From: Liolophura sinensis
Taxonomy: Eukaryota; Mollusca; Polyplacophora; Chitonida; Chitonidae
Length of the DNA: 64,000 bases
NCBI RefSeq assembly: GCF_032854445.1
Contig: NC_088302.1
Span: 13,385,338 to 13,449,337, forward strand
Direction of reading: 5' to 3'
In this document: in pieces, positions 44,288 to 56,660 of the stretch
Numbering within the stretch: position 1 is the first letter of the stretch
Layout: the number at the start of each line of letters is the position of its first letter
Notes under the pieces: model-generated
What the model saw: the letters and a program-made list of their open reading frames with translations, nothing else
Databases searched by the model: none
Told to the model about the DNA's origin: nothing
Program-made: the position numbers and the translations under genes

Positions 44288-45189
44288 ATGTTCGAGAATG
44301 TCAAAAGTGACAAAATTGTGATTCCAGCATCATTGCATGTCGACATGCTGCAACGGATACATGCAGGACATTTCGGCATGGAACTTTGCAAACCACGTGC
44401 TAGAGAATTTCTCTACTGGCCGCTCATGTGTTCACAAATTGAGGACTATGTGAACAGCTGTAGCACATGTCTTGAACACAGATACTCATTACCGAAGGAA
44501 CCGATGATGTCACCACCGATACCCGATACAAACGGGCCATGGAAATTGTTAGCCACAGACCTGTTTGAGTGGTACAACCGTAATTATCTCATTGTGGCTG
44601 ATTATTATAGTACACAATTTTGAGATCACTATTTTTTATTATGAAGAAAGCCCAGACCGATGGTACTGACCCGTACATGGGACTGTTAGTCTACAGAAAT
44701 ACACCCACTGATGGAACCGCTACACCAGCTAAACTCCTAATGAGTCGTCGTCTTCGAGACAACCTCCCAGTCCAACAAAAACGGCTCCGTCCATCTGTAC
44801 AAAACGTAAAAGATGTACAAAGGCGACTTTCACAGAAACGGATGAACAGTGAGAAATACTACAACCGTAACACCCAATCTCAAAAACCATTAAAGGAAGG
44901 AGAGGATGTGTACGTGCAACAACTCAATGGAAAATGGAAACCAGCGATAGTGAGAAAAGTAGCCGACATACCACGATCATATATTGTCTCCACATCTGAT
45001 GGTGGACATTATCAACGGAACCGTCGTCACATCATTCCGTCCAAACCAGCCCCGCTAGCCAACAGTCCGAACAACAAATCAACAGGCTCGACACCTTCCA
45101 CCGCTGGAAAACCCATTTCCTCCCGAGACTCCGAAACCACCAGACACATCTCCAATTTCACAGTTCTCACGTTTTGGTCGAGGTATTAA
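44288..45189 (+). pseudogene. Gypsy integrase fragments (copy B)
   Basis: 44288-44623 reads the zinc-binding HHCC segment (RIHAGHFGMELC, then CSTC) and the start of the catalytic core (LLATDLFEW, first Asp). The frame stops at TGA just after ADYYS. A second frame from 44620 resumes at the core end (DPYMGLLVYRNTP) and the C-terminal DNA-binding part (PLKEGEDVYVQQLNGKWKPA). The middle of the core, with the remaining DDE acids, is missing. Copy C runs out of the window before this region. Confidence 0.8.
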
Positions 45190-45784
45190 GCCCAATATTT
45201 TATCTGATTTGACAACTGGATAAAGTGGAAGTGTGTATGTGTTATTGTGAGCACAGTTTGTTTTGCTCTCAGTTGCAGATCTCAGTCAGAATTCCAGCTC
45301 CAACAGTGAATTTGTGAATCAGTGATTAATGTATGCATTCTATTCAGTTCATTGGATTCCATCATTCCTCAGCGTCTCAATGAGTGATGCATTTAGAGAT
45401 AGTTTCGGTTTTTCCATCACTCAGATTCATGGATTTGGATGATTCAAAGTGCTATGATAATTTTATTTGCTATGTTCACTTGTTCCGAATTGTGTGATCT
45501 TGATATTCTTCTGAAAGTTTAATGGATGGATAAATTTGTGTTTAACTTTAAAACCTGGTGAACCACGGATATCATTTGACCAACTCCAACTCAAGTTTTA
45601 AGTATCAAACTGACTCTACAAATACTTACAGTTTGCAGTGTATTCTATTTTGTTTTAAATTGAAATTTGTTGCATTTGAAATGTATACTTGGGCAGTCCT
45701 TTAGAAGCGAACATAAGACGGTAACATAAAAGTATCACACTTGTTACATTATGAGACACAAGTATCTCGACCTACCATTTTCGT

Positions 45785-45990
45785 GGCCTTTTCATGTTAT
45801 AGTTAGTGCGTCCGCCCCTATCAAAGCGGGAAGACCTACCTGCGATCAAACCCGGGCCAGGTCATACCAAAATCATTTAAAAATTAGTACTTGTTGCTAC
45901 CTTGCTCAGGCTGAGCCATAGGTGGGAGAATCGTCTGAACGCTGGTCAGAAGTCCATTGTCTAGAACTGGAACTCATATAGCAGAAGGAT
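45785..45990 (+). mobile_element. Diverged tRNA-SINE
   Basis: The head (tgttatagttagtgcgtccgc, then ctgcgatcaaacccggg as a box-B-like segment) is followed by gtcataccaaaatca and a ttgttgctaccttgctcagg block as in related SINEs. The common ACTC tail is not present, so it is truncated or diverged. Related to the family at 29093. Confidence 0.55.
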
Positions 45991-46103
45991 AGCCAACAAG
46001 ACAAAACCACGTTATTTCACGGTCTCGACGAGAAATTCCGTGAATGTAACAGTACATGGCTAGGCTGTGGGTGAGGAAATGGGTGCCGGGGTCTCTATCA
46101 GCA

Positions 46104-46542
46104 CACAGACCCCCATTACAACTTCCGTTTTTCGGTAGGGTAGTTCTGTGTATTTTAGGGTATAAAGTCTTATTTTGCTCCCAAGCGGCCATGTTTGGTG
46201 TACAGGTGCATGCTTGGTATTAAAATGCTGGAAACTGTCTAAACTTTGAAGAGGTATGAGCTTTGTTGATGAAAGTTTGAAATTCTGGGCGAGAGGACAC
46301 AAGGTGTGAGGTAGTGATGAGGCTGCGAGTGACGTCTCCTTGGCGTTGCTAGGCACGCCTCCCAGCTGCCGGCATGGAAAGGTCCAGATTTTGACAGTCA
46401 ACCTATGTCAAGATTTTTATGGCTCGTTTCTCGCAGGCTGGGCCAGGTATGCACCAAAGCTTATTGGTCACGAAATGTTTGGGACTGAGCTACAGTGCTA
46501 GGCGTTAACATTGTCGCTTATGGAAAATGAATGGGGGTCTGA
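46104..46542. mobile_element. 443-bp MITE, copy 2
   Basis: Same element as at 30412, with slightly mutated ends (cacagacccccatta and aatgggggtctg). It lies immediately left of the LINE fragment at 46545. Confidence 0.75.
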
Positions 46543-46544
46543 GA

Positions 46545-47628
46545 CCATCAAGTTACTGACCTGTTTTTTTCTCTTCATGGGACATACTGATAAGGTCTCG
46601 TCTTACTAAATCGACGTTACATGACATAGGTATGTGGCGACAAGAATTTTTGAGCGATCCCTTACCACTGGTGGGTAAATTCTACCGGTTAGTTCAGAAG
46701 CCATCCATTGTTCCTCCACTGGGTGTCCGCATCCAGGAACATGTGCAAGCAGCTGGACTTTGGCTGGATACTATCACCCCCATACGCATCCAGGAAGATC
46801 CACCGTGGTTATGTCCTGAGCCTCGGGTTGATACCTTGCTCTCCTCCTTGAAGAAATCTTCCACCAACCCTTTAGTATACCAGCAGGAGTTTAGTAATAT
46901 GTGTTCAAAGTATCCATTTTATCACCGCATATTCACTGACGGTTCCAAGAATGATGATAGCGTGGCTTCTGCCGCTGTCCTTGGGCCCAGAACCATTTCA
47001 ACACGGTTTCCAAATTCCTGTTCTGTATTTACTGCGGAAGCCAAGGCAATTTTGTGCGCACTTCGGTCCATTCCAGAACTAGGAGATAGCAAATTTCTCA
47101 TCTGCTCTGACTCCCTTTCCTGCCTCCAGGCAATTCGGCCTAGTTAGCCTGTACATCCAGACATTATGTCTATCAGGGAGATGTTTAAACGACTTAATGA
47201 AGATTTTATCATTGGAGGTGTCGTATCGGTCACACACGTGCTACGCATGGGTATTTGTTGAAAGGAGAATATGCTCCTCATTGCTTTGCTTGTGATCAAC
47301 GGTTCACAGTCAAGCACATATTGCTTGACTGTGGCGACTTTGCTCCTGTACGAGATTCCTTTTATCACGTGAGCTCTCTTTCAGAACTTTTCAATTCTGT
47401 AGAAAGTGATACTATTTTTGACTTTCTCTCTACCATTGGTATGGCAGGAAAGCTGTGATTTTAAACTACCGTCTGTGTTTGTTATGTGACTTCTGGTGTC
47501 CTTTTTTGACTGAATAGTAAATGAATTATCCGTAGTAGATCGACTACTTGACGTTTTATTGTCGCGATAAAACTGAAATATTGTTGAAAGCGACGTTAAA
47601 ACTTTCACTCACTCACTCACTCTACCGG
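46545..47628 (+). pseudogene. LINE: RT end, RNase H, 3' tail; deleted
   Basis: From about 46570 the frame reads the end of a reverse transcriptase (RSRLTKSTLHDIG), a linker, then RNase H (FTDGSKNDDSVASAAV, then FTAEAKAILCALRS and FLICSDSLSCLQAI), and stops at 47145. A deletion removes the rest of RNase H. A second frame then gives the terminal Cys/His block (CRIGHTRATHGYLLKGEYAP, then CDQRFTVKHILLDC) ending at 47458. The 3' end is ctgaaatattgttgaaagcg, then acgttaaaac, then ACTC repeats. The tail is shared with the SINE at 29093 and the insert at 16228. Not functional. Confidence 0.85.
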
Positions 47629-47639
47629 TTAGTTTTTAC

Positions 47640-49629
47640 CTCCGACGGTAAAATCTTTTCAAAGTGGCTGCTTTTCAAAGTGGCGACAATTTAGCTACAT
47701 TCTCGACCAGCCCCACGGATTTTCACATTCCTCCTTCATTTTTTTCATACATTTGACCGATTTTTGTTGTGTTCAACAGTTAATATTATCTCTGGCTTCT
47801 TACTATTGGTGTGTGGGTAAATTTATGAAATGTAGGTATATTTTCCACATCGAATTTGACATTGTTAATGAAGGTAGCACTTTCGAACTTACCGTGGGTT
47901 TCAATTATCGTCAATTCCCTCTTCTAAAGGTTTCTTTGTCAACAACAATATTTAATTATTCTTTTGCTTTTTAAAAAGTAAACACTTTTGTGGGAGGCGT
48001 GGTATACTTGTTGTTGGCATAAGGTGGCAAGTTACATAGAAAAATACGTGTATAAATGACACATTTTCAGTGTAAAGTCGATATGAAGTTAGCTATAGCG
48101 GACTGTTCTGACAGTTATGTAATAGCTTACTATGTCAGAACAGCCAGCCAGAGATAGTCCCTATTTAATTAGTACCATAAAGTCCTGTTGTACCATATTT
48201 TTTTTATCCTCGAAAACCTGATTTTAACACAAATAACCAACTCAAGCAGAAATATCTTTACGACCAAATATTAGATTGTTGAGTCTATAAATGTTAATTC
48301 TTGTTTATGAAAATGCTGGTAATATTTGTTGTTAATGCGCAAATCTGTCTATTCGTTTTCACATGTATTTTGTTTATATTAAAATATGTGCTTTAAAGCC
48401 AAAAAAAATGATAAAGTTTAAGTGTTACAAATATATTAGAATTTTATACTTAGACCTAAGGTATTGAGAATTTACTTAACTTTGTCTCCTCTCTCTCGTG
48501 AACTACAGAGAATAAATTATTCTAGATACCAGTGCTTGATACAGTGTGTTAGGAATATGAAAATATTTCATACAATTTTCCTATATAGGCCTGCCTACTA
48601 ATTGTTCACCTGTTAAAATGCATAATTAATTGATGAAATCTACTTGTTGGCATACGCCCACACTGAGTGCTTCACATAGCACACATTCAAATTATTACAT
48701 TTCACCATGTTTTCTGTGTACTCACCAATATGTTCTTTTTTTCAGATTTTCAGTATGTCTCAAAAACCTTGAGACAAGATGGGGCTGGTAAGAAAACACT
48801 GGCGTAAACCTACAGTGAATGAAGTGTATTCGTATGGTGCAGATCAACCGAAATTCTCTCATCCAGATGGTGTCTTGCTGATTTTATTTCACAAGCGACA
48901 GAACGTGAAGTGACAACTGAACAGTGATTCCGATGGATTACTCCCAGACAAGCTCTGCGTGATTTTAGACAAAACATACCAATATCCTGCCATCATTGTT
49001 TTGGATGAGTTTGTGAAATCTGCCTGAACACCCTGAACTATCAAAACCTGCACAGAGCTCGCTGCACGTTGGAAATTAAAACGGTGTTATATCACTAAAA
49101 TGTTCCTCATGTTGTTATTTAAATACACGTATTTATATCTGATTTGTTTCCTGTTAAAATGCATGGTACCGGTATTAAAAAGAAAATCCAGAGTATTAAA
49201 CTGTCTGCTTTCACAAACACCATTGGTAATTGAATGAATGCAGCCTTGGATTATCTGGCACTTTTTTATAATTGGTATCGTGAAATGTCCTTAGAAAAGT
49301 ATCGAAGTCGTGTTATATGCATGTGTCGTAAAATAAATAAACGATCATATTCAAATATCTTGCCACAAGTCCTAACCTTGAAAAGAGAATTTGTATTTCC
49401 GTCTGATCTCGCTCTTTTATCGGGGCATTGGTGATTATAAGCACTCTTAACGTTTGCAGAATCGTCTACCAATATAGGGTGCTAGTCTGCATGTCACATG
49501 TTGGATCTTGTTCTAGCTTTGGTTGGTGCTTTACCCCGAGCTCATGGGTTTCCTGTACCCATATGATAAATCTTGTACATGTACAAGTGAAATATTCAAC
49601 TATGAAACAATCACTATCAAATACATTGT
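47640..49629. other. Sequence present in C flank but not in A
   Basis: The match to copy A at 18575-18607 ends at 47783 and resumes near 49620-49630, so about 1.83 kb here has no counterpart in copy A. It is AT-rich, and several short frames (for example 49234-49434) lack domains. It could be an insertion here, a deletion in A, or two unrelated fragments of the duplicated region. No transposon ends or target-site duplication were recognised. Confidence 0.4.
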
Positions 49630-51834
49630 TGTCTTACAGAACTTCCCGTTGTCGTAATTTTCCCAACACAACGGCGTTTGCGCCATATTTTCCCACCATG
49701 CATCAGCCGTTTCTCAAACGTTTGTAGCGCAATAAAGGGAAAAAATACATGGGTGCGCAGATACGTCACACAATGTATTAGAGACCGAAGAAAAGCGTAA
49801 AGTGCCGTAAAGACTAGCTATAGGGAAGTTGCATACTTCTTTGTAATGGACCTTCCACCTAATCTAGAACAAGTTAACTTGATGCCTGGCACAGACGATC
49901 CAACTTTACATAGCTGGGCGTAAAACACGGAAAATCTCAACCAAACAACGTTCCTTCGAAAGTTGACACATTAACATTTACATTGATGTATAAATCGACA
50001 AACAAATTAACATGCTTTCACCTGGTTACACGAAGGCTGAAACCCGTAAGTTTGTATGTTTTTTGTTCAGTCGGACATTTTTTGTTCAGTTGGCCAAATC
50101 CGGTTACTGGAAAAAGACCGTCAAGCGACAGTTCTAGCTTCATTTCTCAGCAATGGAAGCCGCTGCGTGGAGCCATCGTATTTCTACCACCGACCAAGTA
50201 AAATGTTCTTTTAATAAAACACTTTGAATTACCTTTATTGGCCATGGTCTACGGAAGTAATGCAGCTTCTTTTGTTTCTACTTCATACATGTACAGCTGT
50301 CACTTCTACTTGCCCCTATCACTGTAATCCGTGAGGGCGATTAAAGTTCATTCGCTCTGATTGTTCCCTGATTTAGAATATACTGTGTACGTAGATAAGT
50401 ACGTTTGTGAAACGGTCCCCAGACACCTGCATGACCTCACTAAGCAGATAAATCTATGGGTCGAAACAGACATTCGTATACCAGTCATCAAGCAAATAAG
50501 GTCAATTCACAAAACGATGTGTCACACAAACCATCAGAAAAAGTATATGAAGAACAAAATAGGACGGAATGATGCAAAGGGAAGCAGTCAACAGCTTTCA
50601 GTAATGTGGGAAAGACGCAAGGTTTGTTCTAGGCGAATGAGTGGAATCGGTATTCAAATCGTGTACCATGCTAGAATATAAGTTGTCGATAAAATGTCTA
50701 TTTCGGTTGCGCTTTGACTGGACATGTTCATATATCCAACATGGTGATCTAATTCACCACGCTGAATATACGGCTCCTAGCCCCGGGTAAAGGGGAATTA
50801 GACAATCATGTTAAACTTGGAGTCAAAGCGTTCGATGAAATAACCTTGACACACTAGTTTTTACAATGGTAACTTATGACGTTTATTGAAGTAGCCTCAC
50901 AACACACTGGAGCTAACAAATATTACAAGACGAGATATGTACACGCGATATGCAGGGCTCCCCCGGTGTGTTACTGTCCCAGTAAGGATTTCATAGTGTC
51001 AAAATTGTCACCTCTGTGACGTCACTAACCGGACAAAGCCGGCAGACACCATACTGGGCAAACTGTTTGCCGTGAAATCAAAACAAAGCTGATAACAGAA
51101 CAAACCTATTCTTTGACAATGGCTTGTGGTTCCCTACTGACACCTCTATCATTCAATTCATTAAGTCCTTGCCGAAACTACAAATCTGAAATTCGAAACC
51201 CAGGAGACAAAGAATATGGAGTCCGACACTTTGGGATAACTGTGTAATTACGAGGATTTATTGGAATTAACTCATGACTAAATATGTATTCACAATGCAA
51301 ATTTTACACGATGCACTATACATTTTAGAAAGTAATAAGTTTAAATGTATTTCAATGACTTGCTTAGCAAAATTCGTATCTACATTAAATAAATCCACAA
51401 CATCATTTTCAGGGAATAAGATAATTTAACCTCTTCGAGAACAGTAATATTACAACATTAAAATAGAAATTACGTACATTGTAAGAGATTGGCTATACGA
51501 CACTGATGGTGTGTTCTGTATATTATACAATGGAGATATAAATTTCAGAATTAGCATAGAGTATTACTGCTCAGGATGTAACCGTGGCATAACAAATATT
51601 TACAAACGGCCTAACTTTGAACTCGATACTTTTCGCGATATAACAAATATTTACACATGGCTCAGACAGTTTTAGACGTGATAATCATAGCAAATGATGA
51701 GAACATCACAAGTACATTTTATCAGTGAATTTTTGTCAAGCAATAGCGAATTGTATTAAACATACATAAATTCAGCATTCACAAATATATTTTTTACAGG
51801 TTTTGGGCGATTGACTTTTTATGAATATCAAGTC

Positions 51835-53081
51835 CTACTTCAATTCAAATGGTGCACATTTATCTGGGTATTGTAAAATAGCGTCCACCATGTTACGAAA
51901 TTCGATGAAGTTGGCCAAAGAGAAAATATGGTTGAAGAGAGGATGGGAAACCATAGACTCGATCTCAGCTTTTCCAGAAGATCCGTAGCTGCCGATAGCC
52001 AAGGCAAACACAAAAGCCTTCACCTGAAGTCGTCTAATGGCATTTGGCAAGGCGGCTCCGCAGTTAGAGTGTCCGTCTGTTAATACCAGTACTTCCTTCA
52101 CGGACTCTGTAGCCGATCGGATTCCTGTGGGAAGTAAAAAATATACTGTTGTGGACTCTGAACTTATTAACGTTCATATACAAGGGCAGCGAGATGGGGC
52201 ATAATTGAACCCGTCTGCGTTAGTGATTACAAAGTACGATTGTAATCCAACTGCTTGATTTTCTTTCATTTCCAAGACAAAACTATTACCCGAGCGCAAA
52301 AGAGTCCTCGTCATATATCTGACAAAGAAAATGAAATAGGGTTCAAGTGAAAATGTGAAGAAAATACAGAGTTATCAGTAAACGATCAGAAATGGCAGTG
52401 AAGACAATAAGGATACTTGAACAATGACTACACATATCTGTGATCGATTTATCCATCAATCAAATTACGTATCATATTGGGTATAAAGTGTAATGTATTT
52501 TTTTTTTCAAAACGGTTCGCGTTACTTGCAAGTGTACGGTTACATTGCATCAAATAATTAAACTGCGTTATGTTTCTTGAATAAAATGCAACATTTTCCA
52601 AAAGTAAATTAATGGCTGTACCTGTGTCGGGTTCAAACATATATTGGCGAGCATATTCGAAAGCATCACCGGTACAGGTGGAACCTCTTGCTTGAGGCAT
52701 GGCCAGTATGGCGTTTTTCACACTGTCGATGGTCCAGTGGGCTTTGAAGTTGACGTTGAGCACAACCCGGCTGGAGAATGTGATAATGGCGATCCGATTA
52801 TTTTGTGGATCCACACAGTCGCTCTATCAACTCAGCAAGTTTCTGTTTCGTTGTCGTCCAATCGCTGTCACTTATACTTCCGCTCATGTCAATCATGAAG
52901 AGGAGATCACGTGACAGTAATGTGGTTACACCATCGCCATCAGCAAGGTCTTTGAGACCCTCCACTAGTCCCGAAAATACATAGGCACGAGTGCTATCGG
53001 AGATGAACCTGTAGTAGTGAGTATGGCCAGTCATAAACTTATTGTGGAACTTCTGCTGGACTCCCTGTTTGAACCATGGAT
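51835..53081 (-). pseudogene. TSP1-VWA pseudogene, copy C (exons 2-3 only)
   Basis: Exon 2 (53081-52622) and exon 3 (52124-51835) have splice sites kept. The 14-nt deletion after CGS (near 52810) is shared with copy B, but not the extra T. There is no exon 1. Exon 2 before the break contains an intact MIDAS (DMSGS); exon 3 ends in a TAG rather than TAA. Apart from the deletion the coding sequence is open, so the locus was lost recently. Many residues differ from copy A (for example VGL to YVF, and RRNAQVIG to KDLADGD). Confidence 0.8.
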
Positions 53082-53132
53082 CTGAGGAAGACAAGTGTAT
53101 GCTCTAAATAAATATGTAGGTATTAAATACAA

Positions 53133-53725
53133 ATGTACGCGCCTGTACTATATTGGGCTACCAAGGTGTATCTGTGGCGTTTGAATGGGTGCCGGCCCAC
53201 ACTGGTGTTGACGGAAATGAGTTGGCCGACAAACTGGCCAAAAAGGCCCTTGATCTACCCAATATATCCCACACCATCCCGTTGTCTGTACAAGAAGCTA
53301 TTACTTATGTCAAACAGAAATTTATATCAGTATGACAAAATGAATGGGATAACTCTGTTACAGGAAGATTCTTTTATTCTCACAACCCTCAAATCTCTGT
53401 AAGCTACAATCTCTCTCTCAACTGTCGCCGTGACGAAATACTCGTATTTAAACTCTTGTCTGGTCACATTAAAACAAACAGCTATTTGCATAAATTCAAT
53501 CTCCATGACACGGGTTTCTGTGAGGAATGTTTTGTAGAAGATACTGTTAGGCATGTTCTTTTTTGTTGTAGACGTCATATTGACACCAGGAGCGTATTTT
53601 ACGCAGAAATAACTCGTGTGGGTGTTAGGAACCTGTCAGAAGACACGGTTTTAAAACCGGTGAGAAAACAGAACAAAGTTTTTCAGGCTGTTGCCAATTT
53701 TCTCACTTGCTGCTACAGATCCTAA
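53133..53725 (+). pseudogene. LINE RNase H fragment (copy C)
   Basis: Same insertion as copies A and B, including the TGA after KFISV. The Cys/His end is intact here (GFCEECFVEDTVRHVLFCC), so copy C is less decayed than B. Confidence 0.8.
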
Positions 53726-55005
53726 CACTTAAAATTTGTACTTAACGGTGTACCCAAGCATGTCTTGAAATGTTATCTATCGTTGCTTGAAGATGCGTAA
53801 TTTGTCAAGGGTCAAAGCCTAGCAATTTCTGTGGACTTAATGTTCCCCCTCTTTACTGTCCACGCATGTATTCTTATACCATCGGTGTTCTTTACGACAG
53901 CTGTGTAAAGGCTCAGTTCTCTTGAATACTGGACATTTATCTAAAGCAGCCTCAATTGGCAGTCTACTTGGGAAAACAATTAATTCAACGTTTCGTTATT
54001 GGCGTGCATCATTTGACTTGGATGTGGAAACGCCATTACAAATTAATCCCCCCCCCCTCCACAAATGTACGCGCTAAAGACAGGATGTAGGGCTGCGTAA
54101 TAACACAACATGCGTGCATTAAAGGAGAAGAGAACTTAAAACATGACATTATGGGCTGAAAAGAGCACATTTTTTTCTATCTGATGGTGCCTGCTGCATA
54201 ATTTTCCGATTTTCCCCGCCATACACGTAACGTCTGAAGACGGCAAAGCTGGCATAAAGCGCTGAGTCCATCTCGTCCTCCATCTTTAACACCCTGTAAT
54301 TTGTACTGGGGGTGTGATGCCTCTCAGCCAATGAAAGTCGTTAAAACTGCCGGTTTGTTTGTCTAAACTCGTAACCTACGTTTAACATTCCGGTTTCCCG
54401 ATCGCCAAGCTGAAAACGAACTTTACTGTTTGCTACAGCTCTACCGGAAATGTACGAACTGCACTTCGGCGGTTTCCAACGGAAATTTTCCTCCTAACAC
54501 AGAAGACTTCCGGACTAGTTCTTAGGCAAAATGGAGTCGCCCACAGCGGATTTTGGCGCTGACTTTATTTATAATTTATCATCTTGAGGTACATATTAAA
54601 ATTTTTTATGGCATGCACCGGCGAGAAAATACATACTCTTTTCAGTGGTATTTGTTTGTAATTTAGGTTTACTTTTCTTTTAAATACACACGTGCGCCTT
54701 ACATACCGATGTAAACCTTGACCGCACTAGTGTGCAAAAACCTACACAAACATGTCAGGATAAATAGCACGACTAAACACATTATGTTTACATAGCGGTA
54801 CATCTGGCCTTCACATGATAATCACCGGATAATCACCCAATAACCATTAACGAATCGGGCCAACCATTGCCATGTCCCTGTGTATATCTCTGAGCAGAAT
54901 GTATTTTTACTGTTGTACTTTGCTGATTAGTATGTACACTGGTTTCAGAAATCAAAAGCAGTTTTTTCTTAAATATTCGATGTTGGATTATGGTAGCTGT
55001 CTGAT

Positions 55006-55060
55006 CTTCTGCTGGACTCCCTGTCTGGACCATGGATCTGAGGAAGACAAGTGTGAATTC
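55006..55060 (-). pseudogene. Stub of VWA exon 2 (copy C)
   Basis: Same acceptor plus about 40 bp of exon 2 as at 35351, in the equivalent place. The rearrangement that made it predates the B/C duplication. Confidence 0.75.
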
Positions 55061-55258
55061 CAAATAAATATGTAGGTAATAAATACAAATGTATGCGCCA
55101 CAGACAGGATGTAGAGCGGCGTAATAAAGCAACATACGTGCATTAAATATTTTTTTGACAGCATTATTTCTGCTGTTGATTTTGGTAATTTTGTACGAAC
55201 TACCTTTTCACTTGCAGTACTTCCGTCTGCAAAAATATGGTTACTTATTTATTTATTT

Positions 55259-55385
55259 GATTTGGTGTTTTTCACCATACTCAAGAATATTTCACTAATG
55301 CGACGGCGGCCAGCATTATGGTGGTGGGAAACCAGGGGGAGCCCGGGGGAAACCCACGGCCATCCGCAGGTTGGCAAATATATGG
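55259..55385 (-). mobile_element. Truncated SINE (copy C)
   Basis: Equivalent of 35603-35735, with ccatccgcaggttggcaaat kept where B has lost two bases. Confidence 0.75.
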
Positions 55386-56027
55386 TGGCCTGATATTTCA
55401 TTATTGTTTAAATATACCTATAACACAAATTTAAAGACTTATACATGATTTATATCTACATCAGATAATTCGCTCCTTAGAAGTTATTTACGCCATACCA
55501 ATGGAACCGTGTTGGTCACATTGTTTTCAAATACCATTAAACACATGACAGAACACTTTGATGGATGAAATAACAAACAAATGGTTGACAAAATATGGAA
55601 TGCCAATACCTAAAAATACTAATCTATTGAGTTTATCAGAATGTCTGTTCTGTTAAGTGATGCCTGAATGTATTCGGTTATCATAACATATTACTGTGTT
55701 ATATGCAATGTATTATCCTGTTCGTCTAACACGGTCATTTATTTGGATATTTGTGCTTTAAAAATAACGGTATAGTCTGGTGCAATAATAGAATACATTC
55801 TAGTTTCCCTTCACATACAATATACGTTCACTTTTGTAATGTAAAGATTAACATTTATCTTGGTAAACTTTTACCGGTCACGAGTACATCTTTACTGAAA
55901 CATTTGCTCAAAAAGACGCAGCCTAATTTTGTAGTGCTCATCCATGCCTGCTGCAGAAAGGCCTATAGACCTGCTTGCTATTTCAACGTAGTGATTTAAT
56001 ATACATAATTTAAAGAAGACAAGTGTC

Positions 56028-56660
56028 TTAATTGTACAAATGTAAACGTTCAGCTATTTGAGTGGAGACTGGAATATACCCGTACCTGAAGATGTACACG
56101 TTTACTGACTGGTCACTAAAACGAGACAGCTGTCGCCCAGTTGCAACAATGACTGGTTTTTGCAGCTTGGACTGAAACAGTTCATCTTCACTTTCCACTT
56201 TCAGTATAAGTCTCTTAATCTGTTCGCTGAGAGATTCCACTCTGGTGAGATGCGGTCGTTGTTGTTCACCACCACCCTGTTGGCGTACATCGTCGGTGCG
56301 GTCCGAGTTTTGACGAACATCCACCTCCTGCTGAACATTAACACCTCCGGTAGCCATTGCACATTTGGATCCAGGGTCAGGTCAAGGTCATATCACCAGG
56401 TCATCTCAGGGGTTTTTCTCCACTCACCGCGTCGAATCATCTTATCTCCCATCCCACTTCTGACACCAAATGTAAAGGTGTGGGAATAAACACATGTAGA
56501 CCATCTGATACGACTGTTATGGTTCATTAGGAATTGGTGAACGGAGATGTACAGAAGTGAGGGAGAAACCACAAGAAAGAAAAATACCTGCAATGTACAA
56601 AAATAAACACCACATGTACTCACAGTCAATTAATGTTCTATGATAAAAAGGCATTTCATA
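56028..56660 (-). mobile_element. 5' piece of a Gypsy retrotransposon (copy C)
   Basis: Equivalent of 36372-37000: gag-like frame from 56357 down to 56028, with the primer-binding site at 56468-56452. The frame is identical in both copies over its visible length. Confidence 0.6.

Larger units (their letters stand above)
31504..44296 (+). repeat. Segmental duplication, copy B
   Basis: Colinear with 51175-64000 (copy C) at a nearly constant offset of about 19.66 kb. Only scattered substitutions and a few indels are seen by eye, such as a 10-bp insertion in C near 60086, a 6-bp loss in C near 61418 and a 45-bp loss in B near 43172. The left 3.8 kb also matches copy A. The duplicated block continues in C to the window end, so its full size is not seen. 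Confidence 0.95.
41681..45739 (+). mobile_element. Gypsy-type LTR retrotransposon, dead (copy B)
   Basis: Order along the plus strand: primer-binding site (41681), gag with zinc knuckles (41715-42476), aspartic protease, reverse transcriptase and RNase H (42600-44100), integrase (44288-45189), and a terminal block repeating the LTR end (45690-45739). This is the standard Gypsy order. Every gene is broken by stops, frameshifts or deletions, as described in the parts below. Between 45190 and 45690 the sequence is not recognised and does not match the 5' LTR, so the right LTR is partial or replaced. Confidence 0.85.

Noticed and set aside
41681-45739. An intact or infectious endogenous retrovirus
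   Set aside because: No envelope-like frame was seen, and gag, RT, RNase H and integrase are all broken; the order and motifs fit an ordinary Gypsy element.
51835-53081. Second and third functional TSP1-VWA genes
   Set aside because: Neither B nor C has exon 1, and both carry a frameshifting 14-nt deletion in exon 2.
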